From Dama dama (lineage: Eukaryota; Chordata; Mammalia; Artiodactyla; Cervidae), in contig NC_083714.1 of NCBI RefSeq assembly GCF_033118175.1, positions 9,486,001 through 9,550,000 of the forward strand: a stretch of DNA of 64,000 bases, read 5' to 3'. Numbering within the stretch: the first letter of the stretch is position 1; each line of letters begins with the position of its first letter. Positions 47,680 through 58,594 of this stretch are shown one piece after another. Under the pieces are notes generated by a model that saw only the letters and a program-made list of their open reading frames with translations, did no database searches and had not been told where the DNA came from. The position numbers and the translations under genes are program-made.

Positions 47680-47885
47680 ATTAAATCAACTACTTATATG
47701 TGCCAAACAATTTACATGTAATTTCCTCAATAATACAATGAAGTAGGAACCATTATTATCTTTATTTTACAGATGAGGAACTTTACAGACAAAGTGAGTA
47801 AGTATTCTGCCCAGGATCCTACAGTAAGTGGCAGAACCAGGATTTAAATTCAGGCAGTATTTGCTCTTGACCACTAAATTATGCT
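47680..47885 (+). mobile_element. MIR element
   Basis: TTATTTTACAGATGAGGAAC and GTGGCAGAACCAGGATTTAA core blocks. Confidence 0.8.
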
Positions 47886-48439
47886 GCATATGAAATGCCA
47901 CCAACTTAAAAAAATATATAGATGCATGGCTCTAACTGTAGGGGATCAATTAGAAAGTATCCTTTACCAAGGAATATAAGATTACAGGGCCCACTGATGT
48001 TTAGGCACTTTCTATACTGAAAGCACAGACGGACTTAGCTCCATCCTTCCATTCTTAGAATGTAGAGTGCTTTCCTCGACAGGCCCTTATTAATCCTCAA
48101 AATATTCCTAGACAGTTAGGAAGGTTATGTGGAATTATCTTGTTTGAGAACTGAGACCAGGAGAAGGGAGGCACTTACCCAAGATTCTGTAATGAGGGAT
48201 GTTCTGCAATCAGGATCAGAGCTGATCCTCACTACACAGCAAACTTAGTTTTTCTGATGGTAGTCTAGGAGGTCAAACAAGGGGACAGCAAAGGACATAA
48301 AATAAAGATATGAGATGAACGTTTTGTTTTCCATCAATGCATTTTAACATACACAAAGGACACCAAAGCTGATAAAAAACATGTAAGTTTTTTCCCCTTT
48401 CTTGTGGCTACATTTTCAAATATACCTTATTGTACATTT

Positions 48440-49010
48440 ACCATGATTTCTGATAATCTGTTTTTGCTTTTTTCTAAGTTTTATTAAGGATAATTTCAAA
48501 TGGATAAAAATGTAGGGAAATAATATAAACCTTTGCGAATCTATCATCCAGCTTCAACAATTACCAACTGAAGGCCATCTTGTTTTATCTGTAACCCCAC
48601 CCACTGCTCGCCCCCCCCCCACTCTTGTTTTTCTCTAGAGCACTGAATAGCTGACTTTCTGTATTTTATTATGGAAAAATTCAAACATATACCAAGGAAG
48701 ACAGAACAACACAAGGAATCCCATACACTCATCACTCAGCTTAAATGATTAATTTAGTGCCAATTTTGTTTTATTTATGCCCCTCGCCACTTCCCCTTAC
48801 CGCTGAGCTAATTCTGAAGCAAATCCTAGACATCAAGGTATTTTGAAGCCAGCCTGAAAGCTTTTACTCTTTAATTCGTATTTTCATATGTTATTTCTAT
48901 AAGCTACAAGCAATTTGAAAACATAACCACAATATCATTACAGCGTCTAAAACATCGTCATTAATTCCTTAAGAAAAATCAAATATCGAATCCGTCTTTA
49001 AAATTTCCTG
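48440..49010. mobile_element. Two tandem pieces of old L1 tail
   Basis: ATCATCCAGCTTCAACAATT at 48543-48562 and the related CTCATCACTCAGCTTAAATG at 48728-48747 are successive copies of the same L1 tail motif. A C-run of about 10 lies at 48611-48620. Confidence 0.5.
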
Positions 49011-49349
49011 ATGCATCTTTATTTTTTTTTATAGTTGGTGTCCCCGAATCAGGATTCAAATAAGGCCTACTCATCGCATGTGGTTCATCTCCAGCTAGCT
49101 CTCATTCCTCGTTCTCCGTTTCTCCCCACCCCCGCGCTTTTTTTTTTTTTTTTAACTTTTCAATACGGAAAATTCCAATCCCCGCTATCTTGAGGTAATT
49201 GCCAAATAAATTATTTCATTGGTAAAGACTGATACGTCTTTTTTGTATCTCGATTTCTTTTACGGAAGGAGGTGATAGGAAAAGCACTGTGAGGAACGAC
49301 TTTACATAATTTTACGTTTCTTCTCAGTTTATTACGCGGGTTTTTCTCT

Positions 49350-49590
49350 CCACAGTAATAGCTAACATCTTCTGGAACCACGCTGCGTATTAAGTTATTA
49401 TACGTATTACATTACCTAGCAGTCGTATATTATACGCTCTAATATACAGCACACGCCTCTGAGGCACAAGTCTCTGAGGCAGATACTATTATTATCACCA
49501 TTTTACAAACATGGAAACCGAGACACAGAAAGAACAGCCAGCCCAAGCTGGGCGTTGGCGAGTAGGAATTCGAATCTAGTTCTGCCCGAT
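49350..49590 (+). mobile_element. MIR element next to the MORF4L2 promoter
   Basis: CATTTTACAAACATGGAAAC and GAGTAGGAATTCGAATCTAG core blocks. Unusually CpG-rich for a MIR. Confidence 0.65.
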
Positions 49591-50129
49591 CGTAAAGCCA
49601 TTAATTAATCTTGTCTGTATACACGACGATAAGAGGAAATCGTCAACCCTTTCTCCCCACCCCCACCCCGAAACCTGAAACGAGGATCCAGTTCTTTCCA
49701 ACAGACGACGTGTGATCACTGCCGTCTCTCCAACCGCCATAGTAAAGCCAGGTTTCTCTGGCAACTGATATCCATAGGCAGACACGTCACCCTGGAGGCG
49801 GGCTTATGCCCTCCAGCCAATCACAATCGTCTCATCTAAGTTTTAGAATGTTCTATAACCAAATGATTGGATGAAGCTCACCACGTCAGTAATGACACTC
49901 CGCCGCAGTAAAGGCGGGTGCTAGCAACCTGCTTCTTCACCGTTAAGGCTTGAAGGAAACCAATCACCTTCCTCCTTTAGTGAGGGCTCTGGCCAATGAC
50001 GTTCGCCCTCTTAAGTTTTTAGCCCGCCCTCCAAAAGCGCGACAGCGGTTGGGTCATAAGTCTATAGGGCAGAGTGTTCACGTGGCCCACTTTCACGACC
50101 CAGAGTTCCCCTGCCCAGAGGTTTCTTTC

Positions 50130-50186
50130 TTTTTTTTTTTTTTTTCCTGCAGGGAGGCATTGTGGGTTCCCCCCCCCCCCCCCCAC
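50130..50186. repeat. Poly-T and poly-C runs in the MORF4L2 promoter
   Basis: A T-run at about 50130-50146 and a C-run of about 15 at 50170-50184 sit beside the proposed first-exon donor. Confidence 0.85.
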
Positions 50187-50190
50187 TCAC

Positions 50191-50305
50191 TGGGAAAGGA
50201 AGTGCCTACGTGGCCTGCGGAAACAGGATGGGCGGAAATGAGCTAAGGTCCCCGCGAGTGGGGAAGCGCTAGCTCAAATCTGCGGCCACGCCCCCGAACC
50301 TCTTG
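50191..50305 (-). other. MORF4L2: Candidate non-coding first exon of MORF4L2
   Basis: On the - strand, CCCA|GTGAGT at 50185-50194 is a consensus donor. A TATA-like TTTTATATTTT lies at about 50324-50334, some 25-30 nt upstream of the proposed start near 50300. Another strong - strand donor, CAG|GTAAGAG, lies at about 51012-51019, so an alternative upstream exon is possible. Inferred from signals only. Confidence 0.35.
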
Positions 50306-50539
50306 CGCAACTCCTGGAGAAAAAAAAATATAAAAGAATAAAAGCTGACTGGGGGTTTTGATGGGTGTGCGAGTTGGGGATGAAGAGTACTGAGGGCGCG
50401 CGGTGTCAGGGCTCCTGTGCGCAAGCGAGCCCGCGTGGCCTTGGCGTTGGTGTGTGCGCGAACGCCAGGCCTCGTGGCGCTGGAGGTGGCTGGTGTGCGC
50501 AGGCGTGCGCCCCTAGCGTCGGGGCTGGTGTGTGTTCTG

Positions 50540-50580
50540 GGGCGGGTGCGTGCGCGTGTGTGTGTGCGCGCGTGCGCGTT
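50540..50580. repeat. (GT/GC)n alternating repeat
   Basis: Purine-pyrimidine alternation (GTGCGTGCGCGTGTGTGTG), able to adopt Z-DNA, at the edge of the CpG island. Confidence 0.8.
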
Positions 50581-50600
50581 CTCTGCGGATCCTTTTTCTA

Positions 50601-53531
50601 CTTTATGTTTGAAAATTATTCTTATGAAAAGGAAAATTAAGCAATTAAGTCATGGCGACCATCACTGAGATAAAAGGTTTTCGCTAGAAATACTTCAGTC
50701 TCTCCTATCGATTTAATTTTAAACCCTAAAAATACACTTTCTTCCCACGTCTATCTCTGAATCAAAAATCCCGTTCTAAGCCGACGCCCAGCAGCAGTTA
50801 ACAACCAAATCCCCCATTCGCTTATTAGCAGTTCCAAAAAGCAGCTTTGCTGTTCCCTTATAGCTTTCTTCCCCCAACCCTGGCTCCTTCCCCCGTCCCT
50901 CCCCCACCCCCAAGTTGCGTCCAATTCTGGCACAATTTTTTGCTGAGAATATCTGTATACGACAGACTTCCCCTCCACTAGGGACTCCGAATTTCTGTGG
51001 GGGCTGAGGCTCTCTTACCTGCTTGTTCTGATTTCCAGGCAGAGTGCTCTTAACACAAGTATGCACTCACTTTAATTTTCCAGAAAGTTCTCCGTGTGAG
51101 GTTTATACCTTTTGAGTTTGCCACTAGATGCCGCCAAATTCCAGCAAAGGATTGGTTGTTTGGTCCCTGGAATTATGGGATTTCCCCAATCCTTTTTTTT
51201 TTTTTTTTCTTCTGATTCGCTGAACTTTCCAATCTATAAAGATCATATATATATTTCATTTCTCTAGAAAAATCAAATTAACTTCTTAATAGCCCTACCA
51301 GGTAGGGCTCTATTCAAATGTTTTACCTCCTTTCTTTACTTCTTTCCTCCTCAAAAAAAATTCCCCCCTCCCATCTCTTTCTTCTTGCCTGTTTTTGGGG
51401 TGAGACAGTTAGAATTGATGAATGACCCCAGGCACTGTTGCCGATGAAGATACGAAAATTCTAACCCTTCCTGTGGGGTTAGAATCTTTTCAAATGCCGC
51501 CACCTGCCCCGATTTACCACCTCACCCCGACCCCTGCCCTGCTGCAAGGAAAACACAGGTGGTTGTCTAGTCAGTACAGACATTTGTCTTTACTGTACTT
51601 GGATCCTGGAATTGAAAACTGATCTTCTTTTACTTTTGAAATTATGATTAGATCTGTGTGTTTTCACCCTGTCTTCTGTAGTAGTACTGTTAAACTTTAT
51701 TATGTTTTTGGAGTTTAGAGGCCTAATTAGAGGCCTAATTTTAAACCCGATTCCACCAGTTACTAGTTCTGAGAACCTGGGATTTATGTTCTGTGATCCT
51801 CAGTTTTTTTGCATGCTTTCTATATTTTAGATGTGTCATATATCACATGATATCCTTTAATTCTTCACAAAATCCTTGTTAGAGGCATATTAATAAAATC
51901 AAACAGCACAAGTTATACTTATTTCAGTTATAGATTCTGTACGTTTGTGCGTGTGTGCATATGTGTGTTTTTGGGCACACATGTGCATGCATTGGGGAGG
52001 GGCGGGATTTAGAGCAGAGGTTCTCAAAGTGTTTTCCAGACACACCAATAGCATCACCTGTTGGGGAATTGTCAGAAATTTAGATTCTCACCTCCAAACT
52101 AATCAGAAATTCTAGTAGTTGGTAGGGTTTGGCTGTCTGTGTTATAACAAACTGTTCTGGTGATTCCAATGCACACTTAGAAGTGTGCTTTGGAGGGCAG
52201 AAATATAATGCTTATTTTTGTACATTCCACTAGAGGGTGCTACGGAATGTAAAGCAAAATAATAAACGTATATCTTTTATTGAGACACCCTGCATGTTAT
52301 CTGTCCCGTTTCACAGATGAAAGACTGTTGTGAAGTGGTGTCTATTATTTTATGCATACAAAAGTTTGGTAACCAGGATTGAACTTTACCTGCCCTTTGA
52401 GCCCATGCCCTTGACAGTACTGTGTTGTTCAGCTGCATTATCTTGTCTTTCTGGGCCTCAAAATACATTATATATACTTTGTTCCCTGCCTTGGCTAACA
52501 TTGACTGGAATATCAAGAATAGGGCAGGGAAGCAAACCAAATAGGTGGAAGTAGTTTGATGATTTCATACCTTCCCTCAACTCCATTCTATAAAAGATAA
52601 CATATGAAAGCTCATAAGTGTTTCCTTTCTTGCTTTTATGTTTCCCAAATGCCCCTCTACCTTACAGTTATCTTTTTTTAGTTTATGTCTAAACCTCTTC
52701 TGTGTGGAGCTGAGGTAAAAGGGTGGTGAAGAAACACAGTTGCTGAAAGCCACACTCTATGTAGCTCTAACCTATTAATCTCAACAATAAGCCTATAAAT
52801 TAGGTGATGATTATCCATATTTTATAAATGATGAAAGTGAGTTCTAGAGACTATAATTATTTCTCTTTGGTTATATAACTTGTGAGTAGTGGAGCCTAGG
52901 TAATTTCTAGTGTATCTGACAGTACTAAGCTGCTAAACTTTCTACTGCTTGGTTTTGAATCTGGTTTATTTACTATTTATGTTACTTTCAGCAAATTCTT
53001 AAATTTTTCTAAGCCCCAGTTTCAACATATAGTAAATGGGAACAAATATTCCTGCTTCATTATCTTAGGGCTGCAGTATCTAATACAGTAACCACTGTCT
53101 AAATACATGGGTATTTAAATTTGAATTAGTTAAATTTAAATAAAATAAAAAATTTAGTTCCTCAGTTGCACTATCCACATTTCAAGGGCTCAGTAGATAC
53201 TTATGGCTAATGTTAGTACCAAATTAGATATTGTCAGATACAGAACATTCCCAACATCAGAAAGTTTTATGGGACAGTGCTGATTTAGCATATGTATATA
53301 AGGTATGCAAAAGGGCCTAACTTGGCGTGTATATCATGGCAGGTGCTCAAGAAAAGTAATTTCCTCTGCTCTTGCCTTTCAGCAGCAGAGCTAGATGTAT
53401 TCTCTTGTTTTATTGATGGGATCAGGAGAGGGGAGTAACTTACCCAATGCACATCAAGGGATGTGTCTGGCATTGGGACCAATGTCTCCTGACTCTCATT
53501 TCAATATTCTGTCTGGTAGACCCATTCTTGG
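50601..53531. other. Intergenic DNA right of MORF4L2
   Basis: No gene recognised. Contains T-runs (51187-51209), a decayed MIR at about 52745-52940 and an interrupted GT run near 51945-51970. A strong - strand donor at about 51012-51019 could belong to an upstream MORF4L2 exon. Confidence 0.45.
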
Positions 53532-53748
53532 GGGCTTCCCAGGTGGCTCAGTGGTAAAGAATCTGCCTGACATTGCAGGAGATGTTGGTTTGATCCCTGA
53601 GTCTGGAAGATACCTGAGTCTGGAAGCAGAGGAAATGGCAACCCACTCCATGTATTCTTGCCTGGGAAATCCCATGGATGGAAGAGCCTAGTGGACTACA
53701 GCCCCTGGGGTCACAAAGAGTCAGACATGACTGAGCACAGCAGCACAG
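53532..53748 (+). mobile_element. Bov-tA-type SINE
   Basis: GGGGGCTTCCCAGGTGGCTC head to GACATGACTGAGCACAGC, with an internal duplication of TACCTGAGTCTGGAAG-type sequence at 53600-53626. Confidence 0.9.
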
Positions 53749-53849
53749 CACAGACTCATCCTTATGCTCTATTGAATGAGGTCCTAAAGGCCAATGATGT
53801 GAATAATGTGAATTAACTTTGGAGTCAAGGTGGTAGCAGAAAAAGACAT

Positions 53850-54045
53850 AGGAGCTGAATGCCTTATATGTGCCAGGCAGCACTATGCTCAGCTCTTTAC
53901 ATCTATTATCTTTGTGACTCCTCACTGAAGCCCAGAGAAGTTAAATATTCACTTCAAGTTGCCAACTAGTAAACAGCAGGGCAAAGATTCAGAGTTGTTT
54001 CTTGTGACTCCAAAACCCGTGTTTTTTCCTGTTAAGTCATGGTAC
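53850..54045 (+). mobile_element. MIR element
   Basis: ATATGTGCCAGGCAGCACTA, CCCAGAGAAGTTAAAT and GGGCAAAGATTCAGAG blocks. Confidence 0.75.
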
Positions 54046-54773
54046 CCACTCAAAGGTTAATTGTCTCCTGCCCCTTCCACTTACTAGTGGGATGAAGCTT
54101 CAGCAGATTCCTGACTTAATAGATTTTCAGATTTTCAGCAAGTGTGAGTTACTCTTCTTCCTTTTCATTTTACAGCTGAATTACTGTCTTCACAATCTGC
54201 GTTAACAGGAAGGGAAAGATAGCTTCAGTCAATGTTTGGTTTCAAGGCCCAAGGCCAGACAAAGGTTATTTATGGTTGCAGCCTTCACAACACCTGATGG
54301 CTCTAAGATCTCTAAGTTAATTTTTAAGGCTACTATTTGCTCATATGATGCCTTTGTGCTAATTAGAAACATGCACCGCCTGGGGGCAGACAAATTGCAG
54401 AGAAGTAGCCACACTAGAGGAACAATTAGAAAAATGTTTTTCCTTCTCAGGGATGTTGGAGGCCACTAGGGCAGTTGAAGAATGAATTTCAGCCTCCATT
54501 TTCTCCCTCTCAGTTGGGTACCCTTGTGCAGGGTGGGACCTGCCCTGCCCAAAGGAATCTGTTGGCCTTCCTTGTCTTACCCCTTGGCTAATCTCTTAGC
54601 CTAGGTCTGGAAGAACCTAGGTCTCTTCCTAGGTCTGGAAGGTAGTGGTCAGTCTCTTCTGGAATATAAAGAGGGACACCAGTATCTTCCCATGGCTTCT
54701 GGGTAGTAGATGAAATTGCTCCATTCTAAGGTTAATTTGGTATTTTTTCATTTGGTTCTCACTAGCTTAGTGG

Positions 54774-54978
54774 GTTCTGGTGGCTCAGATGGTAAAGAAT
54801 TCACCTGCAATGTGGAAGACCTGGCTTCAAGCCCTGGGTTGGGAAGATCCCTTGGAGGAGGGCATGGCAACCAACTCCAGTATTCTTCCCTGGAGGATTC
54901 CCATGGACAGAGGAGCCTGGCGGGCTACAGTCCATGGGGTTGGAAGAGGTTGGACACAATTGAGTGGCTAAGCACATG
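54774..54978 (+). mobile_element. Bov-tA-type SINE
   Basis: TTCTGGTGGCTCAGATGGTA to GACACAATTGAGTGGCTAAG, followed by a short (GTT)n run at 54991-55008. Confidence 0.9.
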
Positions 54979-55856
54979 GGGCTTACTGGGTGTTGTTGTT
55001 GTTGTTGTTTTAAGAATGATTGGTTAATTTAAAGGTTAAAAAAACCCCTAATATTTCAAGGCTAAGCAAAATGGTGTTTCTTTAATAACAATGTTTTTTC
55101 TATCTATTTATACCTACCTTGTTCCACAGGGATTTCATAAAACCAGTTCGGCAAATTAGTCTGGATCAGTCTAGTTTGCTAGCCCATGACAGACAGGGCC
55201 AATGATGGAGCTAGTCATAGGAAAGTTTTATCCTTTTTGGGGTTATCTATTCTCTTCTAATACCTCTCCTCTCCTATAATCAACACCCCCTCTGCTTCAA
55301 CTAACACATCAATGTGGCGGAAAGAGGTTACTGTAAATGACTGAGAACTTGCATCTAATCAATGTAGTCCTTGAGTGACCTTCGGATGCCAGACTTGCAC
55401 CATAATCTCTTGGTTTCCCCTTCCTGAGTCAACAGTTTAGCATGTGATTCACCAAAATGTGTGCTTTTGTGAACCACACACTTCAGTTGGAATGATCGTG
55501 TCAACCTATCTGTGGTACACATCAACCAACAGAGATGAGGACTGATTTCCACCAATGTATGCTGAGTCCTATGATCCAAGCATTGACTCGAGAGGATGCT
55601 TTGAGTCCTTTTTCAAATATAACTATGTTCATGCTTATAACCTGCACCCACAGTCCTCATTTTAGTGGGAATGATAAAAGCTATACCTTTTGAAAAGTTC
55701 AGCTGTTATTTTAAAGACTACTTTTGGGTATTTTTTGGGACAGTTTCTACAATAAAACAGTTTAAAAGAAAAAGAAAACATTAAAAAGTGCTCTGTCAGC
55801 CCTGGGAAGGAGAATACATGTGGGATTCTTTTCTGTTAACCAAGGGCTTGGATAAT

Positions 55857-56055
55857 AGGCTTCTCCAATGGTGCAGTGGTAAAGAATCTGCCTGCAATGC
55901 AGGAGATGTTGATTCAATCCCTGGGTCAGGAAGATCCACTGGAGAAGGGAATGGCAACCCACTTCAGTATTCTTGCCTGGGAAATCCCATGGACAGAGGA
56001 GCCTGGTGGGCTACCTTTCACAGGTTTGCAAAGAGTCAGACATGACTGAGGTAAT
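55857..56055 (+). mobile_element. Bov-tA-type SINE
   Basis: AGGCTTCTCCAATGGTGCAG to GTCAGACATGACTGAGG. Confidence 0.9.
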
Positions 56056-57383
56056 AATTGGATTACAACCTTTAGTAGGAAGACACCATGTAAAAAATGG
56101 GGAGGGGGTTATTTTAGATTGAAAATACCTCTCTGCTGGAAGTCCTGAGAAGGTCTTTTAGAAGGGGAGTCTCCTCTGGCCTGAAGTCCCTCTTTGCCAG
56201 ATCCCTGAAAACATGTTGCTATAAAGAGCCACTGCAAATGAGAGGAGTGAATCATCTCCCATGGACCTTTGGAAATGCGGAGAGGGTGAAAACCAGGAAA
56301 TGGGCCTCAGCTAATTGGTCAAAACTGTTAGCCAGTAGGCAGAGAAACACAGGCAAAGGGAACCTGGGATCAAGAGATAGGGCTTCATTCTTACCCCAGG
56401 TGAGTGCTGGAGAGGGCAAAGATGCTAGGAAAGGAGGAGGCCAAGAAACAGACTTTGGTGCAAAGAGGACCTTACTTAGGCTTTCAAAGGATATTCTGTA
56501 AAGGCTCTAGGCCCTATCTGATTTACAGGTTTTAAAACAAGCGGGAAAGCTGTCTGCAGGCAAAGATCACACATGCATGTGAATGTCCAAGGGCCTGGAA
56601 CCTTGTCTGCTCAACTTGGAAACTTGGCAGACTCCATAGAAGTACACACTGAAAACTGGGTGGTTTGGTTCTTTTTGCTGTTGTTGTGTTTCAACTTCGA
56701 CTGAGCCAATGAGGGTGTTGGTACACTGGTGGGAGTCAGAGTATTTGGTTGGAGAGGTGGGACATTGTTTGGAGTGTGGGGGCCTGGGAGTACATGTTCT
56801 TTCAAGGCCCTGAAGTTGAGGTAATATGATTAGAGGCTGGGGTCAGAGAAGAGAGCAAGGGCAGTGCCTAAAAGGTACAAAGCCGAGATTCACCCAGCTG
56901 CTTCCAGGCCAGAGTGGTGTGTGGGATGTCAGTGAGACCCAGGCGGGTGCAGCCAGTTTTCAATAGAGCTGGTCTGTGAAACTTGGCTAAGAGGACAGAG
57001 GAAGATTGATGTTTGCTCCAGAGTGGGGCTGTCAGCTGTGCTCACCACCTCGCCATGGTCCCAGCTGTAAACAAAAGTCCTGGCCCTTCATGGCACCACA
57101 GAGCAGTCCAGGCTGGCGTAAGTCTCTGAGGACAGCTAGGCCATTTTCTCATCCTGGCTGACAACCAGAAGACAGAAGAAACAATAGAAGGTGGTGGTAG
57201 TGGGAGAGGGGGCAGGATTGGAAGGGGTGTGAGAAGCAGTGACCAGTGGGAAGGAGCTGTCGATCTCGAATCTTAGGTCTTTGGAGGCAAGTAGCAGAAA
57301 TCTTGTAGGGAAAGAAGACCTTTTCCTTATCAGCTTCACAGATATTAGGGAATTACTAAAGGAGCTCTGTAGGGGCGCTAGTG
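56056..57383. other. Intergenic, no supported feature
   Basis: No gene recognised; short open frames here have no family resemblance. Confidence 0.45.
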
Positions 57384-57427
57384 CCTCATTCGTTCATTCA
57401 TTCATTCATTCATTCATTCATTCATTG
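57384..57427. repeat. (CATT)n tetranucleotide microsatellite
   Basis: About nine to ten ATTC/CATT units, followed by sequence resembling an L2/MIR-type end (TATGTGCTCATCACTGTGCT). Confidence 0.92.
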
Positions 57428-57787
57428 AGTACCTTATGTGCTCATCACTGTGCTAGGTACGCTGGGTGATGCCAAAGTCATGGAAGACTATTCCTAAGTT
57501 TCAGGAGCTTACAAGGACTCTGTAGATATGAGTAAGGTTAAGTAACAATACTAAATAGTGGATCTTTAAATGTCAAGTGACAAACATGGCATAGGGATTT
57601 AGAAGCAAGAGAAGCCATATCTGGGTGTGAGCAGAGAAGGTGGGATTTGAGAGGGCCTGGAAAGATATACAGGATTTGACTAGAAGGAACTGGCACTCGG
57701 CATTCCAGGTTGAGACCAAAGCATTAGCAATCACGAGACCTGCTTTGGCTAAAGCAGAAGCTTACAGTGCCAGTGACTCTCTTCAAC

Positions 57788-58375
57788 TCCTCAACCCCTC
57801 CAGCCTAACCCAGCCTTCAAGTCTCACTTGAAATGTCGCTTAAACTCTAGGACCAGGTGAAGTGAGATTTTTTATGCTCTCCTAGGACCTACTACTTCCC
57901 CCTTTATAAGTCACCACCATCTTCAGGTAGTGTCCTACTTCTCCTCCCTGCAATTTGTTCCCCACACTGCACTCAGAGTGTTCTTTGCAAAGTGCCAATC
58001 TGTTACATTGCTTCCCTTTTAAAAACTCCCTTTGTTCTCTCTGGCCTCCCTTTATGTCCTTCTTGCTTCCCTCCCTCTCACTTTCCTCCCAGGCCATATC
58101 TTAAGTGTCTCCATCTCAGGGAAGCATTCCATGACACCCCTTGCCCCAGCTTCTACCACAATCAGGTCAGTTCTCCCTCTTATGTATTTCCATAATACTT
58201 CCACACTTTCTCCATTTTATTCTTTTCCACTAACTTAGTACAAGTTTGTCTCCTCCACCAGAGTATAAGCCCTCTGAGGGCAGGGGCCATGTTTCTTCTT
58301 CACTGTGTTGCCCTTGTAGTTAGTATAGCACCTGGCGTATTGTAGTGGGTGTTCCACAAAAGTTGATGAATGAAT
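57788..58375 (+). mobile_element. L2 LINE 3' end
   Basis: GCCTTCAAGTCTCACTTGAA, CTCTGAGGGCAGGGGCCATG and GTTGATGAATGAATCC blocks. Confidence 0.75.
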
Positions 58376-58489
58376 CCAAGGGGAGTGAGGCAATATTAGT
58401 AGGTAAAAGCCAACTGAAGAGATTATTTCATATCTATGGAATGATTTTGATTATAGGATGAAGAAATCATTAGATAACACTGAATTTTT

Positions 58490-58594
58490 CTAAGGCCACA
58501 CCCTGTGGCATGCAGGATCTGACCAGGAGTCGAATCTGTGCCCTCTACGTTGGGAGCTCAGAGTCTAAACCACTGGACCACCAGGGAAGTCCAA
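58490..58594 (-). mobile_element. CHR-type tRNA-derived SINE
   Basis: It ends CACTGGACCACCAGGGAAG, the reverse complement of the tRNA-like head, with an A-run just beyond. Confidence 0.8.

Larger units (their letters stand above)
40343..49779 (-). other. MORF4L2: MORF4L2 intron region (between promoter and coding exon)
   Basis: No coding sequence. It holds old L1 fragments, a recent L1 tail and MIRs listed separately. Further non-coding exons may lie here but cannot be fixed from splice signals alone. 41495-41518 is an A-rich run. Confidence 0.6.
49780..50600 (-). promoter_or_regulatory. MORF4L2: CpG-rich promoter of MORF4L2 with several CCAAT boxes
   Basis: This is the only strongly CpG-rich block upstream of MORF4L2, about 9.5-10 kb from its coding exon. 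It contains CCAAT boxes in both orientations (plus strand at 49817-49821, 49970-49974 and 49993-49997; minus strand at 49866-49870), a CRE-like TGACGTTC at 49996-50003 and a TGACGTG on the - strand near 49784-49790. The distance fits the human gene span of about 12 kb. The island extends beyond the presumed start, so divergent + strand transcription is also possible. Confidence 0.7.

Noticed and set aside
50351..50668. Open frames right of the MORF4L2 promoter (Cys/Val/Arg-rich)
   Set aside because: They are produced by the GT/GC alternating repeat in the CpG island.
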